The notes under the pieces are model-generated. The model made no database searches. It was not told the DNA's origin and saw only the letters and a list, made by a program, of their open reading frames with translations. Position numbers and translations under genes: made by a program. DNA of 64,000 nt from Vibrio chagasii (GTDB lineage Bacteria; Pseudomonadota; Gammaproteobacteria; Enterobacterales; Vibrionaceae), in the NCBI RefSeq assembly GCF_002954585.1, contig NZ_MSCI01000001.1:434001-498000 (forward strand), read 5' to 3'. Below, in pieces: positions 43,150-51,841 of this stretch. The number at the start of each line of letters is the position of its first letter. Positions within the stretch are counted from its first letter, which is position 1.

Positions 43150-43626
43150 TTATTCTGTTGGTACGAGTGTTGCTGGATCAACGTAAGCGGCTGTACCCCA
43201 TAGAGGAACAGTAGATAGGCTGTGTTTGAAGCTACCTTCAGTCTCTTTAGTGGTGTAAGACAAGTAGAGTAGGGATTGGTTTTCTGCGTCGTAAATACGG
43301 CGAACTTTCATGGTTTTGAAGAAAATACTTTTCGACTGCTTGAATACCACTTCGCCAGATTTACTTTTATCAATCTGCGCGATCATGTCAGGCGTGATTT
43401 CACCCGTTTGGCGGCAAGAAATAGAGCTATCACTTGGATCAGAAAGACTCAGGTTCGCTTCGATGGAAGCGATGTGACACGTTACGCCCGGGATTTTGTC
43501 ATCGTCTAAAGATGACATCTTAATATCCTTCATTGTGAAGAAACCTAAAGATACGTCGCCAACCTCGTTGTCCGAACAACCTGCTAACATTGTAATGATA
43601 CCGGCTGCTATTAAGGCTTTTTTCAT
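43150..43626 (-). CDS. creA: CreA family protein
   Basis: A 158-aa exported protein of the CreA family, with signal region MKKALIAAGIITMLAGC that ends in a lipobox-like LAGC, so a lipoprotein is possible. The mature part has the family blocks GDVSLGFFTMKDIKM, GVTCHIASIEANL, and DPSDSSISCRQTGEI with two conserved Cys. Family function is unclear although the gene neighbours creBCD in enterobacteria; those genes are absent here. Confidence 0.9.
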   Translation of the reverse strand: MKKALIAAGIITMLAGCSDNEVGDVSLGFFTMKDIKMSSLDDDKIPGVTCHIASIEANLSLSDPSDSSISCRQTGEITPDMIAQIDKSKSGEVVFKQSKSIFFKTMKVRRIYDAENQSLLYLSYTTKETEGSFKHSLSTVPLWGTAAYVDPATLVPTE

Positions 43627-43731
43627 AAGAAGTCCTTTTTATTTGTATAGTTCTGTTTACTATAAGAAAATTGAAAGCTTGAATACGAGTGTAGAGCTTT
43701 TCGTTAAGTTCTTAAAGGATGTTGTTGGATA

Positions 43732-43857
43732 ATGAAAAATATGAAGCATTTAAAGTACTTGTTGGCCTTAGTGATGCTATGTATGCTCTCTGCATGTAGC
43801 TCGGCGCCTCAGCCGACCGTATGTCTGCCAAATAACTGTGATATTTGGGGATACTAA
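43732..43857 (+). CDS. short lipoprotein, 41 aa
   Basis: ATG 43732 encodes MKNMKHLKYLLALVMLCMLS followed by ACSSAPQPTVCLPNN and CDIWGY, then TAA. The lipobox LSAC and short body with two Cys indicate a very small lipoprotein, too short for standard gene callers. It starts in a gap between creA (divergent) and the next gene, whose ATG lies 17 bp after the stop, suggesting co-transcription. A similar tiny lipoprotein may occur in other vibrios; unverified. Confidence 0.65.
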   Translation: MKNMKHLKYLLALVMLCMLSACSSAPQPTVCLPNNCDIWGY

Positions 43858-43874
43858 CTGTAGGTACTAAAAGA

Positions 43875-44369
43875 ATGAATAACGAAATACCTGAAATCGC
43901 ATTAAAGAAGAATCAGTGGCTGTTTAGCCAGCTTGATATTGCTTACCCCGCGAAAGAAAGCCTTTTAGGTCTAGATATCTATAAGAGCCAGCTTTCCCAA
44001 AAGACTTACCAACTTCTCCCGCAAGACCAAACGCCCTCACAAATTGACGAACTGCATAAAGTAGATTTTCACAAACTGACGGTTCTTTTCTCTCTAAACC
44101 AAGCTAGCGCTTATCAGGATGAAGCGGAAAGAGCGAACATCCTAGAATTCTTAAGCCAAATCATGCTGTCTGATGAACATGAATTGTATGTAGGTACTAA
44201 AAGCGGTGATGTGGTGGCGAGTGCTATTGTAACGGCAAGTGACGATGAGCTGCTAATATCAGATATTGTTAACCAAGACGATAAAAATATTGTCGGGTTT
44301 GCTAAACAGTTACATGATTTTTGGGCTCAAGATCAAGATTATACCTATAAAGTAGTGTTCGAGAACTAA
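43875..44369 (+). CDS. hypothetical protein, 164 aa
   Basis: ATG 43875 is taken as the start (the open frame begins at 43845, overlapping the lipoprotein gene). The protein is soluble. The pieces RANILEFLSQIMLSDEHELYVGTKSGDVVASAIVTASDDELLISDIVNQD suggest a GNAT-like core, but the acetyl-CoA loop is not visible, so I call it hypothetical. Position directly after the small lipoprotein gene suggests one transcript. Confidence 0.65.
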   Translation: MNNEIPEIALKKNQWLFSQLDIAYPAKESLLGLDIYKSQLSQKTYQLLPQDQTPSQIDELHKVDFHKLTVLFSLNQASAYQDEAERANILEFLSQIMLSDEHELYVGTKSGDVVASAIVTASDDELLISDIVNQDDKNIVGFAKQLHDFWAQDQDYTYKVVFEN

Positions 44370-44429
44370 TGACTCTTTGAGAAAGCGTTAATCTGAGTAC
44401 AGTGCGCCGTCTTTTAAAAAGGGTTCGGT

Positions 44430-46238
44430 ATGTACAAGCTATTGATCTCAATCGCTGTATTGTGTGTTAGCGCTTTTTCTCCTGCATTTTATGCTAACGA
44501 CTGGGATGTTAAACAAGTCCTAGTATTACACTCCTACGAACCTTCCTATCAATGGACCGCAGATTTCCAAAAGGGGATCGATAACGCGTTCAAGCAATCC
44601 CATGGCGAAGTAAAACTCTCTATCGAGTATTTAGATACTAAACGTATTCATAACCAAGACTACTACGACTCTCTCGTGGATTACTTCGAAGCAAAATATT
44701 CAGGTTATGAGTTTGATGGGGGTATCGCGACTGATGATAATGCCGCTAATTTCCTTGAGTCACTAGGTGCAATCATAGATCGTTCAACACCTGTTGTTGC
44801 CGTTGGTATTAATGACTTAAACACAGACATGTACACCGTGAGCGACAAAGCGACTGTGCTTTATGAGAATGATCATATTGATATTAATATCGAGCTTATT
44901 TCTCAGCTACGTCCAAATATCAAGAACTTATACTTTGTAAATGATTACAGTGTCACGTCTCAACTAATCCGTAAAGAAGTTCATAAAGTCATGGCGGGTT
45001 ATCCACAAATCAATCTTGTGGAAATCAGCAATCAAGCTTTAGAACAGGCGGGTGAGTATTTGAAAAATATCTCTCCCGATGATGCAGTGCTGATTAGTCA
45101 CTACAACACCGAATTGACGCAAGGTGTTTACCACTCTTATACCGAAATTGCAGAAACCATATCTCAGGCGAGCGCTGCACCCGTATTCGCACTTTGGCAG
45201 TTTTACATTCTTGGGGATGTTCTTGGCGGATATGTGAATCATTCACAAAGTATGGGTGAACAAGCGGTCGATGCATTGGATAAGTACGTCCCACTTGGTT
45301 TTAAAAGCTCGTTAGTACCCGGTGATAACATACGTTTTGTATTCAATTACGATGCGATGAAAAAGTTCGGATTGCGTGAAAGTACATTTCCAGAAGATTC
45401 GGTAATCATTAACGAACCTTCATCTTTCATACGTAAGAACTTCCAGTTGCTGTTGGGCTTAACCATGGTAATCGCAGGCTTGAGTTTGATTATCGTGATG
45501 CAATTTATCACCTTACGTCAGAAAAAAGAGTTAGCCAAAAAGAACAAACGGATTCTAGCGCTGCAAAAACAGACGTTAAATGTACAAAAAGAGATGATTC
45601 ATGTCTTAGGTGAAGCCATTGAGACTCGTTCAGGCGAGACTGGCAATCACGTAAAACGCGTTGCCAAATTGTCAGCACTGTTAGCTAAACACAGCAGCTT
45701 GAGTCATAGAGAAGTCGAGATGATAGAGATCATCAGCCCAATGCACGATGTCGGCGAAATCTCGGTTCCTGAGGCTATTCTCGATAAACCGGGTAAGCTA
45801 ACCGAGCAAGAGTTGGAGGTAATGAAGCTTCATACCACTGCGGGTTATAATTTATTGAAGAGCGGTGCGGGTGATATTACTAACCTCGCGGCGATTATTG
45901 CCAATGATCATCATGAGCGTTGGGACGGTGCTGGTTATCCAAATGGTAAAGCGGGTCAGGAGATTCATTTGTTCGCGCGTATTACCGCTGTAGCGGACGT
46001 ATTTGATGCGTTGCTGAGCGCACGTTGTTACAAAGAACCTTGGTCTTTAGATATGGTTGTCGATTTATTCGAACGCGAGTGCGGTTATCAATTCGACCCA
46101 CAACTCACTCGATTACTTCTAAAACATTTGCCTGAATTTGTCGCGATACTTGATACTTATCCTGACACCGCAGCTTTTGAATATACCTTCAAGGTAGAAG
46201 GTAAATCCAAAGTCGAAGAAGAATCGGCAGTCAGTTAG
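44430..46238 (+). CDS. HD-GYP c-di-GMP phosphodiesterase with periplasmic sensor
   Basis: A 602-aa membrane protein with a signal sequence, a periplasmic ligand-binding domain of the ABC-substrate-binding type (about residues 25-320: QVLVLHSYEPSYQWT ... GGIATDDNAANFLES), a membrane helix near 340, a coiled coil, then HD-GYP. The HD motif is in SPMHDVGEISVP and the GYP motif in HHERWDGAGYPNGKAG, so the enzyme should hydrolyse c-di-GMP. The sensor type resembles TMAO/sugar-binding proteins; the ligand is not known. Confidence 0.93.
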   Translation: MYKLLISIAVLCVSAFSPAFYANDWDVKQVLVLHSYEPSYQWTADFQKGIDNAFKQSHGEVKLSIEYLDTKRIHNQDYYDSLVDYFEAKYSGYEFDGGIATDDNAANFLESLGAIIDRSTPVVAVGINDLNTDMYTVSDKATVLYENDHIDINIELISQLRPNIKNLYFVNDYSVTSQLIRKEVHKVMAGYPQINLVEISNQALEQAGEYLKNISPDDAVLISHYNTELTQGVYHSYTEIAETISQASAAPVFALWQFYILGDVLGGYVNHSQSMGEQAVDALDKYVPLGFKSSLVPGDNIRFVFNYDAMKKFGLRESTFPEDSVIINEPSSFIRKNFQLLLGLTMVIAGLSLIIVMQFITLRQKKELAKKNKRILALQKQTLNVQKEMIHVLGEAIETRSGETGNHVKRVAKLSALLAKHSSLSHREVEMIEIISPMHDVGEISVPEAILDKPGKLTEQELEVMKLHTTAGYNLLKSGAGDITNLAAIIANDHHERWDGAGYPNGKAGQEIHLFARITAVADVFDALLSARCYKEPWSLDMVVDLFERECGYQFDPQLTRLLLKHLPEFVAILDTYPDTAAFEYTFKVEGKSKVEEESAVS

Positions 46239-46498
46239 TACTTTGTACAACGATTTTGTATTCTAATATTTATATTTTCTCCTATTAGCTTCAGTTTTTT
46301 GTAAAGCTTTCAGGCATTGATACTGCGAGTCTGGTGATCATTTGATGAAAACTGTTGCTTATGGCGGCTCAGAAGGTGATCTGCTGCATATTTTGCGAAG
46401 AGAAATAAGCGTGCATCCACAAACTGTTACCTCAGTCATCCCTCACTTTGGAAGAACCCTATAGGATAAAACTTGGATTTAATCTGAGTGAGAGAACT

Positions 46499-47227
46499 AT
46501 GCGGTTAGAACAGACTAAATGTGTGATATTTGATTGCGACGGCACGCTTATCGACAGTGAAAAGCTGTGCTGCCAAGCCTTAGTCAATGTTTTCAGCGAA
46601 TTTGGCGCCGAGCTAAACCTCAACGACTGCTACGCTCACTTTCAAGGGGGAAAGCTAGCCGATATTTTAATGGACACACAGACACGCCTGGGTCTGTCTG
46701 TCTCCATTGACACACTAGAGCCATTATATCGAGCAGAACTAGAAGCACTGTTTCAACGTCACCTAAAGCCAATGGATGGAGCCGTTGAACTGATTGAATT
46801 TCTGAAGAATCAAGACATAGAATTTTGTATCGCTTCAAACGCACCTAAATCTCGTGTTGAATCTTCCCTTGCGATGACTGGTATGCTCGACGATTTTAAA
46901 GGTAAGGTGTTTTCAGCATTCGATGCAAATAGCTGGAAGCCAGAACCTGACTTGATCATGTACACAGCAATGAATATGGGCTTTTTGCCCAATGAGTGTA
47001 TTTATGTTGATGATACCTTGAAAGGCATAGAAGCAGGGGTCCGAGCTGGCATTCAGTCATTTAGGTTAAGACCAAATCTAGACGAATCAGTAAATGGCAA
47101 TCCAAAAGCCGACACAGCAGAGCTAGCGGCTCAGGACATCTATAGTTTGGAAGAGATTTCTCTCTGGATTAATGGCAAGCACTGCTCAAGTGGTGATAAA
47201 CCGAACTCTGCAGCTTTGGTGGGTTAG
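46499..47227 (+). CDS. HAD-family phosphatase, YieH-like
   Basis: 242 aa from ATG 46499; the frame is open from 46448 without homology. Motif 1 is VIFDCDGTLIDSEKLCCQAL, with later IASNAPKSRVESSL, WKPEPDLIMYTA and CIYVDDTLKGIEAG. The closest match in my memory is E. coli YieH, 6-phosphogluconate phosphatase. The 3' end overlaps the convergent zinc-ribbon gene by 59 bp. Confidence 0.88.
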   Translation: MRLEQTKCVIFDCDGTLIDSEKLCCQALVNVFSEFGAELNLNDCYAHFQGGKLADILMDTQTRLGLSVSIDTLEPLYRAELEALFQRHLKPMDGAVELIEFLKNQDIEFCIASNAPKSRVESSLAMTGMLDDFKGKVFSAFDANSWKPEPDLIMYTAMNMGFLPNECIYVDDTLKGIEAGVRAGIQSFRLRPNLDESVNGNPKADTAELAAQDIYSLEEISLWINGKHCSSGDKPNSAALVG

Positions 47228-47384
47228 CGCCTAGTTGAAGGCTGAGTACTTTACTAAATTGTTTAGTGTGAAACCCGCAGGATGCGCAAGTAAACTTCTC
47301 TCCACTTTCTGAAAGTAGGTATTCGTCATGTTGGCATAAAGGGCATGTCACGTCTTCGATGTTTGGTGCTTCTGTTTTATTCAT
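47169..47384 (-). CDS. small zinc-ribbon protein, 71 aa
   Basis: Two CxxC pairs, CPLCQHDEYLLSESGEKFTCASCGFH, define a zinc ribbon. The N-terminus has no signal, and the C-terminal half is basic and hydrophobic (KVLSLQLGANPPK). It is convergent with the HAD gene, and the two coding regions overlap by 59 bp at their 3' ends, so expression of one could affect the other. Function unknown. Start MNKTEAP at 47384. Confidence 0.65.
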   Translation of the reverse strand: MNKTEAPNIEDVTCPLCQHDEYLLSESGEKFTCASCGFHTKQFSKVLSLQLGANPPKLQSSVYHHLSSACH

Positions 47385-47560
47385 TATGTGTCACCTGCAG
47401 CAAGAGGGTAAGCGAAAATAAGACCCGTATAGATAGACTACTCTCAAGCTCGTTTATTAGACAGTTTTGCTCCTTTATATTCTCTCCTTTGCGACTTGCT
47501 TCATGGTAATGATAACTTCATCGTTAGTCGGCGGATTTTTCTCATGGTATTAACGCCATC

Positions 47561-47596
47561 CAACAAAAAAGGACTCATGTGAGCCCTTATTTGTTG
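47561..47596. terminator. terminator-like hairpin downstream of the chemoreceptor gene
   Basis: AAGGACTCA pairs with TGAGCCCTT around TG (one mismatch), flanked by CAACAAAA and TTTGTTG. It lies 67 bp beyond the stop of the leftward chemoreceptor gene. Confidence 0.7.
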
Positions 47597-47663
47597 TTGC
47601 CCCTTTGCTCTATAAACGAGATGATTCTTTCGCGGGAGCTAGGTGCCTGTTATCTACAAACGT

Positions 47664-49088
47664 TTAGGTGCGATATCTCGCCAATGTCTGCGATAGGGTT
47701 ACAGACGCTTGTGTCAGCTTAGACACGCCATTCGATGAGTTTTGTGCCACATCTTTAATCACATCTGATTGACTGCGAATATCGTTAAGTTCAGCTGCAA
47801 TAGTATTTGCCACGTTGCTTTGTTCATCCGCTGATGTGGCGATTTGAATACTCATATCCATCAGCGCTTGAGCTGAATCGGCGATTGAGTTTACGTCTTC
47901 ACCGATATTAGAAATCAACTGGCTGCTAGTTTGTGCTTGGTCGACCGTTTGCTCAGTGATCTTAGCGATATTTCGGCTCTCTTGTTGCAAACGCTCAATC
48001 ATCGCTTGGATTTCTACCGTGGCAGACTGAGTTCTGCTTGCAAGCGTTCTTACCTCATCGGCAACAACTGCAAACCCTCGACCTTGTTCTCCAGCACGAG
48101 CGGCTTCGATCGCTGCGTTGAGTGCTAACAGATTTGTTTGCTCTGAGATCGCGTTAATTGTGGTGATAACTTCATTAATTTGGCTAGTGTTAACGTTCAG
48201 GCTTGTTACTGAAGAAGAGGTTTGCTCAATCAAAGAGGAAAGTGTAGTGATCTCTGAGATCGCTTGCTGAACTTTAGCGTGGCTGTCATTGATTTGTTGT
48301 GCGTCTTGCTCAGTTTGCTCGGTAGAGCGTGCGGAAATGTTAGACACTTCATTCGCTGAAGCCGTCATCTGATCCATAGCCGTTGCAACAGAATCTAGAG
48401 AAGCGTTCTGACTCATGATTTGTGTTTCGCTGCGTTTCATCTCAGCTTCGAAGGAAGAAGAGGTTTCACTAAGCGTTGCAGCACTTTGATTAACATTGTT
48501 AACAAGCTCCGACAACGTATCCATTGAACGATCTAGTGCGCAGCCGATCGTACCGAATTCATCGCGTCCAGGGTGGAAGCCGAGTCGTGAGGTTAAATCA
48601 CCGTCACCAATCTTTTGAGTGGTTGTGTAAAGTACCCAAAGTGCACCACCTAAGAAAGTAGCGACCCAGTAGCAGAAAAGACCAAAAGGCACACACCATA
48701 AAAAGCTGAGTAATAAGGTGTACAGTGCTTGCTGCTTTTGGTTTTGAATATCGTTGTTAGAAACGGTTAATGAGTAATAATTGCCATCATTAGCGATTGC
48801 CGTTGCAGTCACAACACCATTATTTGAAATCGTAGTTTGTTGTGGACGAGGTTGTTGAGTAATGCCACTCACGTTAGTAGGGTTGCCTGATGCTGACAAA
48901 ATGCCTTGGAGTTTATACTCGGCTTGATGCTTTGCACTAGCGTTAATATATTCCACTTTATTAACGTAATTTAAGCCTGACAAGCTTGCCACAGCGGCGA
49001 GAAAGATTAAGAAAATAACCCAAAATTTGTCGTTAATAGACATTTTGATAAACAGTTTGTCTATCGTTCGAAATTGTACTTCTTTCAT
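47664..49088 (-). CDS. methyl-accepting chemotaxis protein
   Basis: A 474-aa chemoreceptor. An N-terminal helix ([20 protein letters not shown]) and a second near residue 125-150 bound a small periplasmic domain, followed by HAMP ([19 protein letters not shown]) and a signalling domain with the conserved hairpin tip [35 protein letters not shown]. It should couple to CheA/CheW. The start at 49088 has SD sequence GGAG at 8 nt, which lies in the 3' arm of a hairpin. Confidence 0.92.
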   Translation of the reverse strand: MKEVQFRTIDKLFIKMSINDKFWVIFLIFLAAVASLSGLNYVNKVEYINASAKHQAEYKLQGILSASGNPTNVSGITQQPRPQQTTISNNGVVTATAIANDGNYYSLTVSNNDIQNQKQQALYTLLLSFLWCVPFGLFCYWVATFLGGALWVLYTTTQKIGDGDLTSRLGFHPGRDEFGTIGCALDRSMDTLSELVNNVNQSAATLSETSSSFEAEMKRSETQIMSQNASLDSVATAMDQMTASANEVSNISARSTEQTEQDAQQINDSHAKVQQAISEITTLSSLIEQTSSSVTSLNVNTSQINEVITTINAISEQTNLLALNAAIEAARAGEQGRGFAVVADEVRTLASRTQSATVEIQAMIERLQQESRNIAKITEQTVDQAQTSSQLISNIGEDVNSIADSAQALMDMSIQIATSADEQSNVANTIAAELNDIRSQSDVIKDVAQNSSNGVSKLTQASVTLSQTLARYRT

Positions 49089-49094
49089 AAAAAC

Positions 49095-49119
49095 TCCACG
49101 GTAAATCCTTTACCGTGGA
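49095..49119 (-). promoter_or_regulatory. leader hairpin of the chemoreceptor mRNA
   Basis: On the minus strand TCCACGGTAAA pairs perfectly with TTTACCGTGGA (11 bp, loop GGA). The stem ends 6 bases before the ATG (49088), and the likely Shine-Dalgarno GGAG is partly paired in its 3' arm. This could hold back translation initiation or serve as a binding site. No T-run follows, so it is not a terminator. Confidence 0.65.
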
Positions 49120-49233
49120 CTCTAAATAACCGACTTCAATAAAAATGTGATGTACGCCGAGTAATTGTGAAAACTAATGATATAGACATTCCATAAATGA
49201 GAGCTTGATCGCCCATATCATTAGTGAATTGCT

Positions 49234-50460
49234 TTATTTGCCGAGTGAGGGTAATAACCCTACAGATATAAGGATTTGAATTGCAATGATAAATACACCA
49301 ACGCCACCCGCTAAAAACAGTGCTTTGCTCCCGCCCAAAACTTGGTAATTAGGTTGTGAGCCGTTAGTCGCAATAGTGAAATCTGTGTAGCGTACTTTGT
49401 AGACCATGACAGTAGGTAAAAGAATAGCTAATACAGAAAGTGCGATGGCTGCGTAACCCAAAGCCATGATAAAGCCTTGTGGGTAAAATAGCGCAAAGCC
49501 GAGCGGTGGTAAGAAAGTAATAACGGCAGTCTTTACTCGTTTTGCACTGCCTAGTTTATTGCTTAATGAGTCGCCCATAAATTCGAACAGACCCAAGCTA
49601 ACACCGATAAAAGACGTAAGAAGAGCGAGATCGGCAAACACACCGACGATCACACTTAGATTTGATTGATGCACAGTTTGCGACAGCGATACCAAAAGTG
49701 CACCCAAGCTAGTGTCAGAAAGTAACTGCTCTTGGCTCACAACACCTAAAGTAACGCCTTGCCAAAAAATGTAGATAACTAAAGGTAACGCGGAACCTAC
49801 AATCATAACTTTGCGTAGAGAGCGTACATCACCATCAAGGTATCTTACGATAGAAGGGATACTGCCGTGGAAGCCGAAAGAGGTGAACACGACTGGAATT
49901 GCCGCAACAATCAGACCTTGCTGTAGTGGCATGCTTAATAGGTATTGAGAAGTGATGTTAGGTGCTAAGAAGCTCAGAACCAAAACCATCGCGACCAGTT
50001 TTAGCCCAAATAATACACGGTTAACCTTATCAACACTGTGCGTACCAATAGTTACAACACCAGCCACCAACAATGTAAACAGCAAAGTCGTCACTTGGCC
50101 ATTGAGCTCAATTCCTGCGATGTCGGCAATTCGTTGATTAAACTGCGCACCACCGCCTGCGATGTAAGCGGCGCACAGTGCGTAAAATAGAAACATAACT
50201 GCGAAGCTCGCAATCCACTTTCCCTTTGTTCCTAAAATCGTGTGAGTCAAAGTGTGTAGGGTGGCATCAGATTCAACGAATTGGTGTAGCTCCACCATTA
50301 ATAACGCTGTAAATGCCATTAGTGCCCATAAACCAAGCATCAAGAAAAGTGAAGTTGAAAAGCCAATACCTGCAGAAGCAAGAGGAAGAGCGAGCATGCC
50401 GGCACCAATTGTTGTGCCAGCAATGATCAAAGTACTACCAAAAACCTTTGATTTATTCAT
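49234..50460 (-). CDS. aromatic amino acid permease, TyrP/Mtr family
   Basis: A 408-aa inner-membrane proton symporter of the HAAAP/Mtr family with eleven hydrophobic segments. The signature TLIIAGTTIGAGMLALPLASAGIG starts near residue 11 and GFHGSIPSIVRYLDGD near 195. The substrate is tyrosine or tryptophan; sequence does not distinguish. A possible TyrR box (TGTAAA-N6-TGTACG) lies at 50605-50622, about 145 bp upstream, but it matches poorly in its right half. Confidence 0.88.
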   Translation of the reverse strand: MNKSKVFGSTLIIAGTTIGAGMLALPLASAGIGFSTSLFLMLGLWALMAFTALLMVELHQFVESDATLHTLTHTILGTKGKWIASFAVMFLFYALCAAYIAGGGAQFNQRIADIAGIELNGQVTTLLFTLLVAGVVTIGTHSVDKVNRVLFGLKLVAMVLVLSFLAPNITSQYLLSMPLQQGLIVAAIPVVFTSFGFHGSIPSIVRYLDGDVRSLRKVMIVGSALPLVIYIFWQGVTLGVVSQEQLLSDTSLGALLVSLSQTVHQSNLSVIVGVFADLALLTSFIGVSLGLFEFMGDSLSNKLGSAKRVKTAVITFLPPLGFALFYPQGFIMALGYAAIALSVLAILLPTVMVYKVRYTDFTIATNGSQPNYQVLGGSKALFLAGGVGVFIIAIQILISVGLLPSLGK

Positions 50461-50906
50461 TGTATATAATTCTTTACGTTAGGGGGTGTTTTCATTGTAA
50501 TTCTTCTAGCTTAAGCGCATAAACCCAAAGAATATCTCGATTTTGGAGTATTCTGATTCAGTTTAATTCCAATTGCAATGGTTAATGTAATCTAAAGTAT
50601 CCACTGTAAATTTATGTGTACGATGGTGTTGTTCGGGGGCGAAAAACGAGGTGAGCAAACGTTTGACCATGATCGGCTTCAAAATAATTAGAGTAATTTG
50701 TTGTACTTAATGTATGGTGGCAGTACATATGTCGTTCGCGTATACCACTTTAACGTAGATAACCGTTAATGATCGCGAGTAGCTTCAAGCTATAAATATG
50801 GAATGGGTAGAGTAGAGTGCGTTCATCAAAGTGACATAATATAAGTCCAAGATGGTGCACTGGTTAATTGGACATAACGTCCACATCAAGGAATAGAGGG
50901 GGCACT
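50461..50906. other. divergent intergenic region, 446 bp
   Basis: It contains a possible TyrR box (50605-50622) and a PurR-like core AGCAAACGTTTGACC near 50654-50668. No gene is seen. Two promoters, for the leftward permease and the rightward small gene at 50907, must lie here. Confidence 0.4.
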
Positions 50907-51035
50907 ATGAGTGACCAATCTTTAAATGACGAAAGTCTAGAGTTGTTAGATGCTATGGAAATTGGCATTGATTTATCTGACTACGAACAGACAGTTAAAC
51001 AGTTAGCTGAAGAACTTTTCCCATCTTCTTACTAA
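50907..51035 (+). CDS. short acidic protein, 42 aa
   Basis: ATG 50907 (GAGGGGG upstream) encodes a 42-residue protein of sequence type MSDQSLNDESLELLDAMEIG then IDLSDYEQTVKQLAEELFPS, ending in SY. It is acidic and helical, with no signal. The strong ribosome binding site and its position before acpH suggest that it is a real gene. Function unknown. Confidence 0.6.
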   Translation: MSDQSLNDESLELLDAMEIGIDLSDYEQTVKQLAEELFPSSY

Positions 51036-51172
51036 CGTTTCATTTCAATTCTTATACTGAGCAAATCTGATTCGCTCACTCGTCATACCAAAAGCTATCC
51101 TCATTAAAGTTCGCGAAGATAAACAAGTACGTTTACCATGTTACTTAGTTCTCGACACTTTAATGAGGTTCA

Positions 51173-51784
51173 ATGAACTTTCTCGCACACCTTCATATCG
51201 CCAAATACTGTGACAGCGACCTAGCAGGAAACTTGTTAGGTGATTTTGTGAAAGGCGACCCAAATAAACACTATTCAGATTCGCTTTCTGATGGCATTCG
51301 ACTTCATCGGTTTGTAGACAGCTATACAGACAGGCACGATGTTTCTCGTTCAGCTAAATCACTCTTTTCAAATCAGACGAAACGCTTTGCACCTATCGCA
51401 CTCGATGTATTCTGGGATCACTGTTTAGCCAATCATTGGGCCAATTTTTCTAAGCAATCACTAGAGCGTTTTTGTTTCGATAGCCATCAACAAATATTTG
51501 ATCATCAAGAACCTCATTGGCCGGAAAGCTTTGTGTTCATTCATCAGAAAATGGCAGAACAACGCTGGTTGGAGAGTTACCAGGATATGGAGTCCATTGA
51601 AATGGTGTTACAGCGAATGGCGTTGAGAAGGCCAAAGCTTGGCATGCTAAAAGCGTGCTACGCTGACTTGGAAAACCATTATGATACGTTGCAGTGTCAC
51701 TTTAATGAGCTTTATCCCATGGTTTTAAAGGAAGCAAGCGAGTTTAATACGCTTCAATTGAAGAAAAATCAAAAGGAAAGGTAA
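51173..51784 (+). CDS. acpH: acyl carrier protein phosphodiesterase
   Basis: AcpH removes 4'-phosphopantetheine from ACP. The 203-aa protein begins MNFLAHLHIAKYCDSDLAGNLLGDFVKG, the family hallmark with its HD-like residues, and continues with GIRLHRFVDSYTDRH. The start ATG 51173 is preceded by AATGAGG. Cytosolic. It is followed after 57 bp by a DEAD-box gene. Confidence 0.94.
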   Translation: MNFLAHLHIAKYCDSDLAGNLLGDFVKGDPNKHYSDSLSDGIRLHRFVDSYTDRHDVSRSAKSLFSNQTKRFAPIALDVFWDHCLANHWANFSKQSLERFCFDSHQQIFDHQEPHWPESFVFIHQKMAEQRWLESYQDMESIEMVLQRMALRRPKLGMLKACYADLENHYDTLQCHFNELYPMVLKEASEFNTLQLKKNQKER

Positions 51785-51841
51785 ACAGCGTAATGTAGGT
51801 TTGCTACAATCCGCGCCTATTTAATCTTTGAGCATCTTACT

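Noticed and set aside
46345..46464. 39-codon ORF before the YieH-like gene
   Set aside because: No clear binding site and no recognisable family; likely chance.
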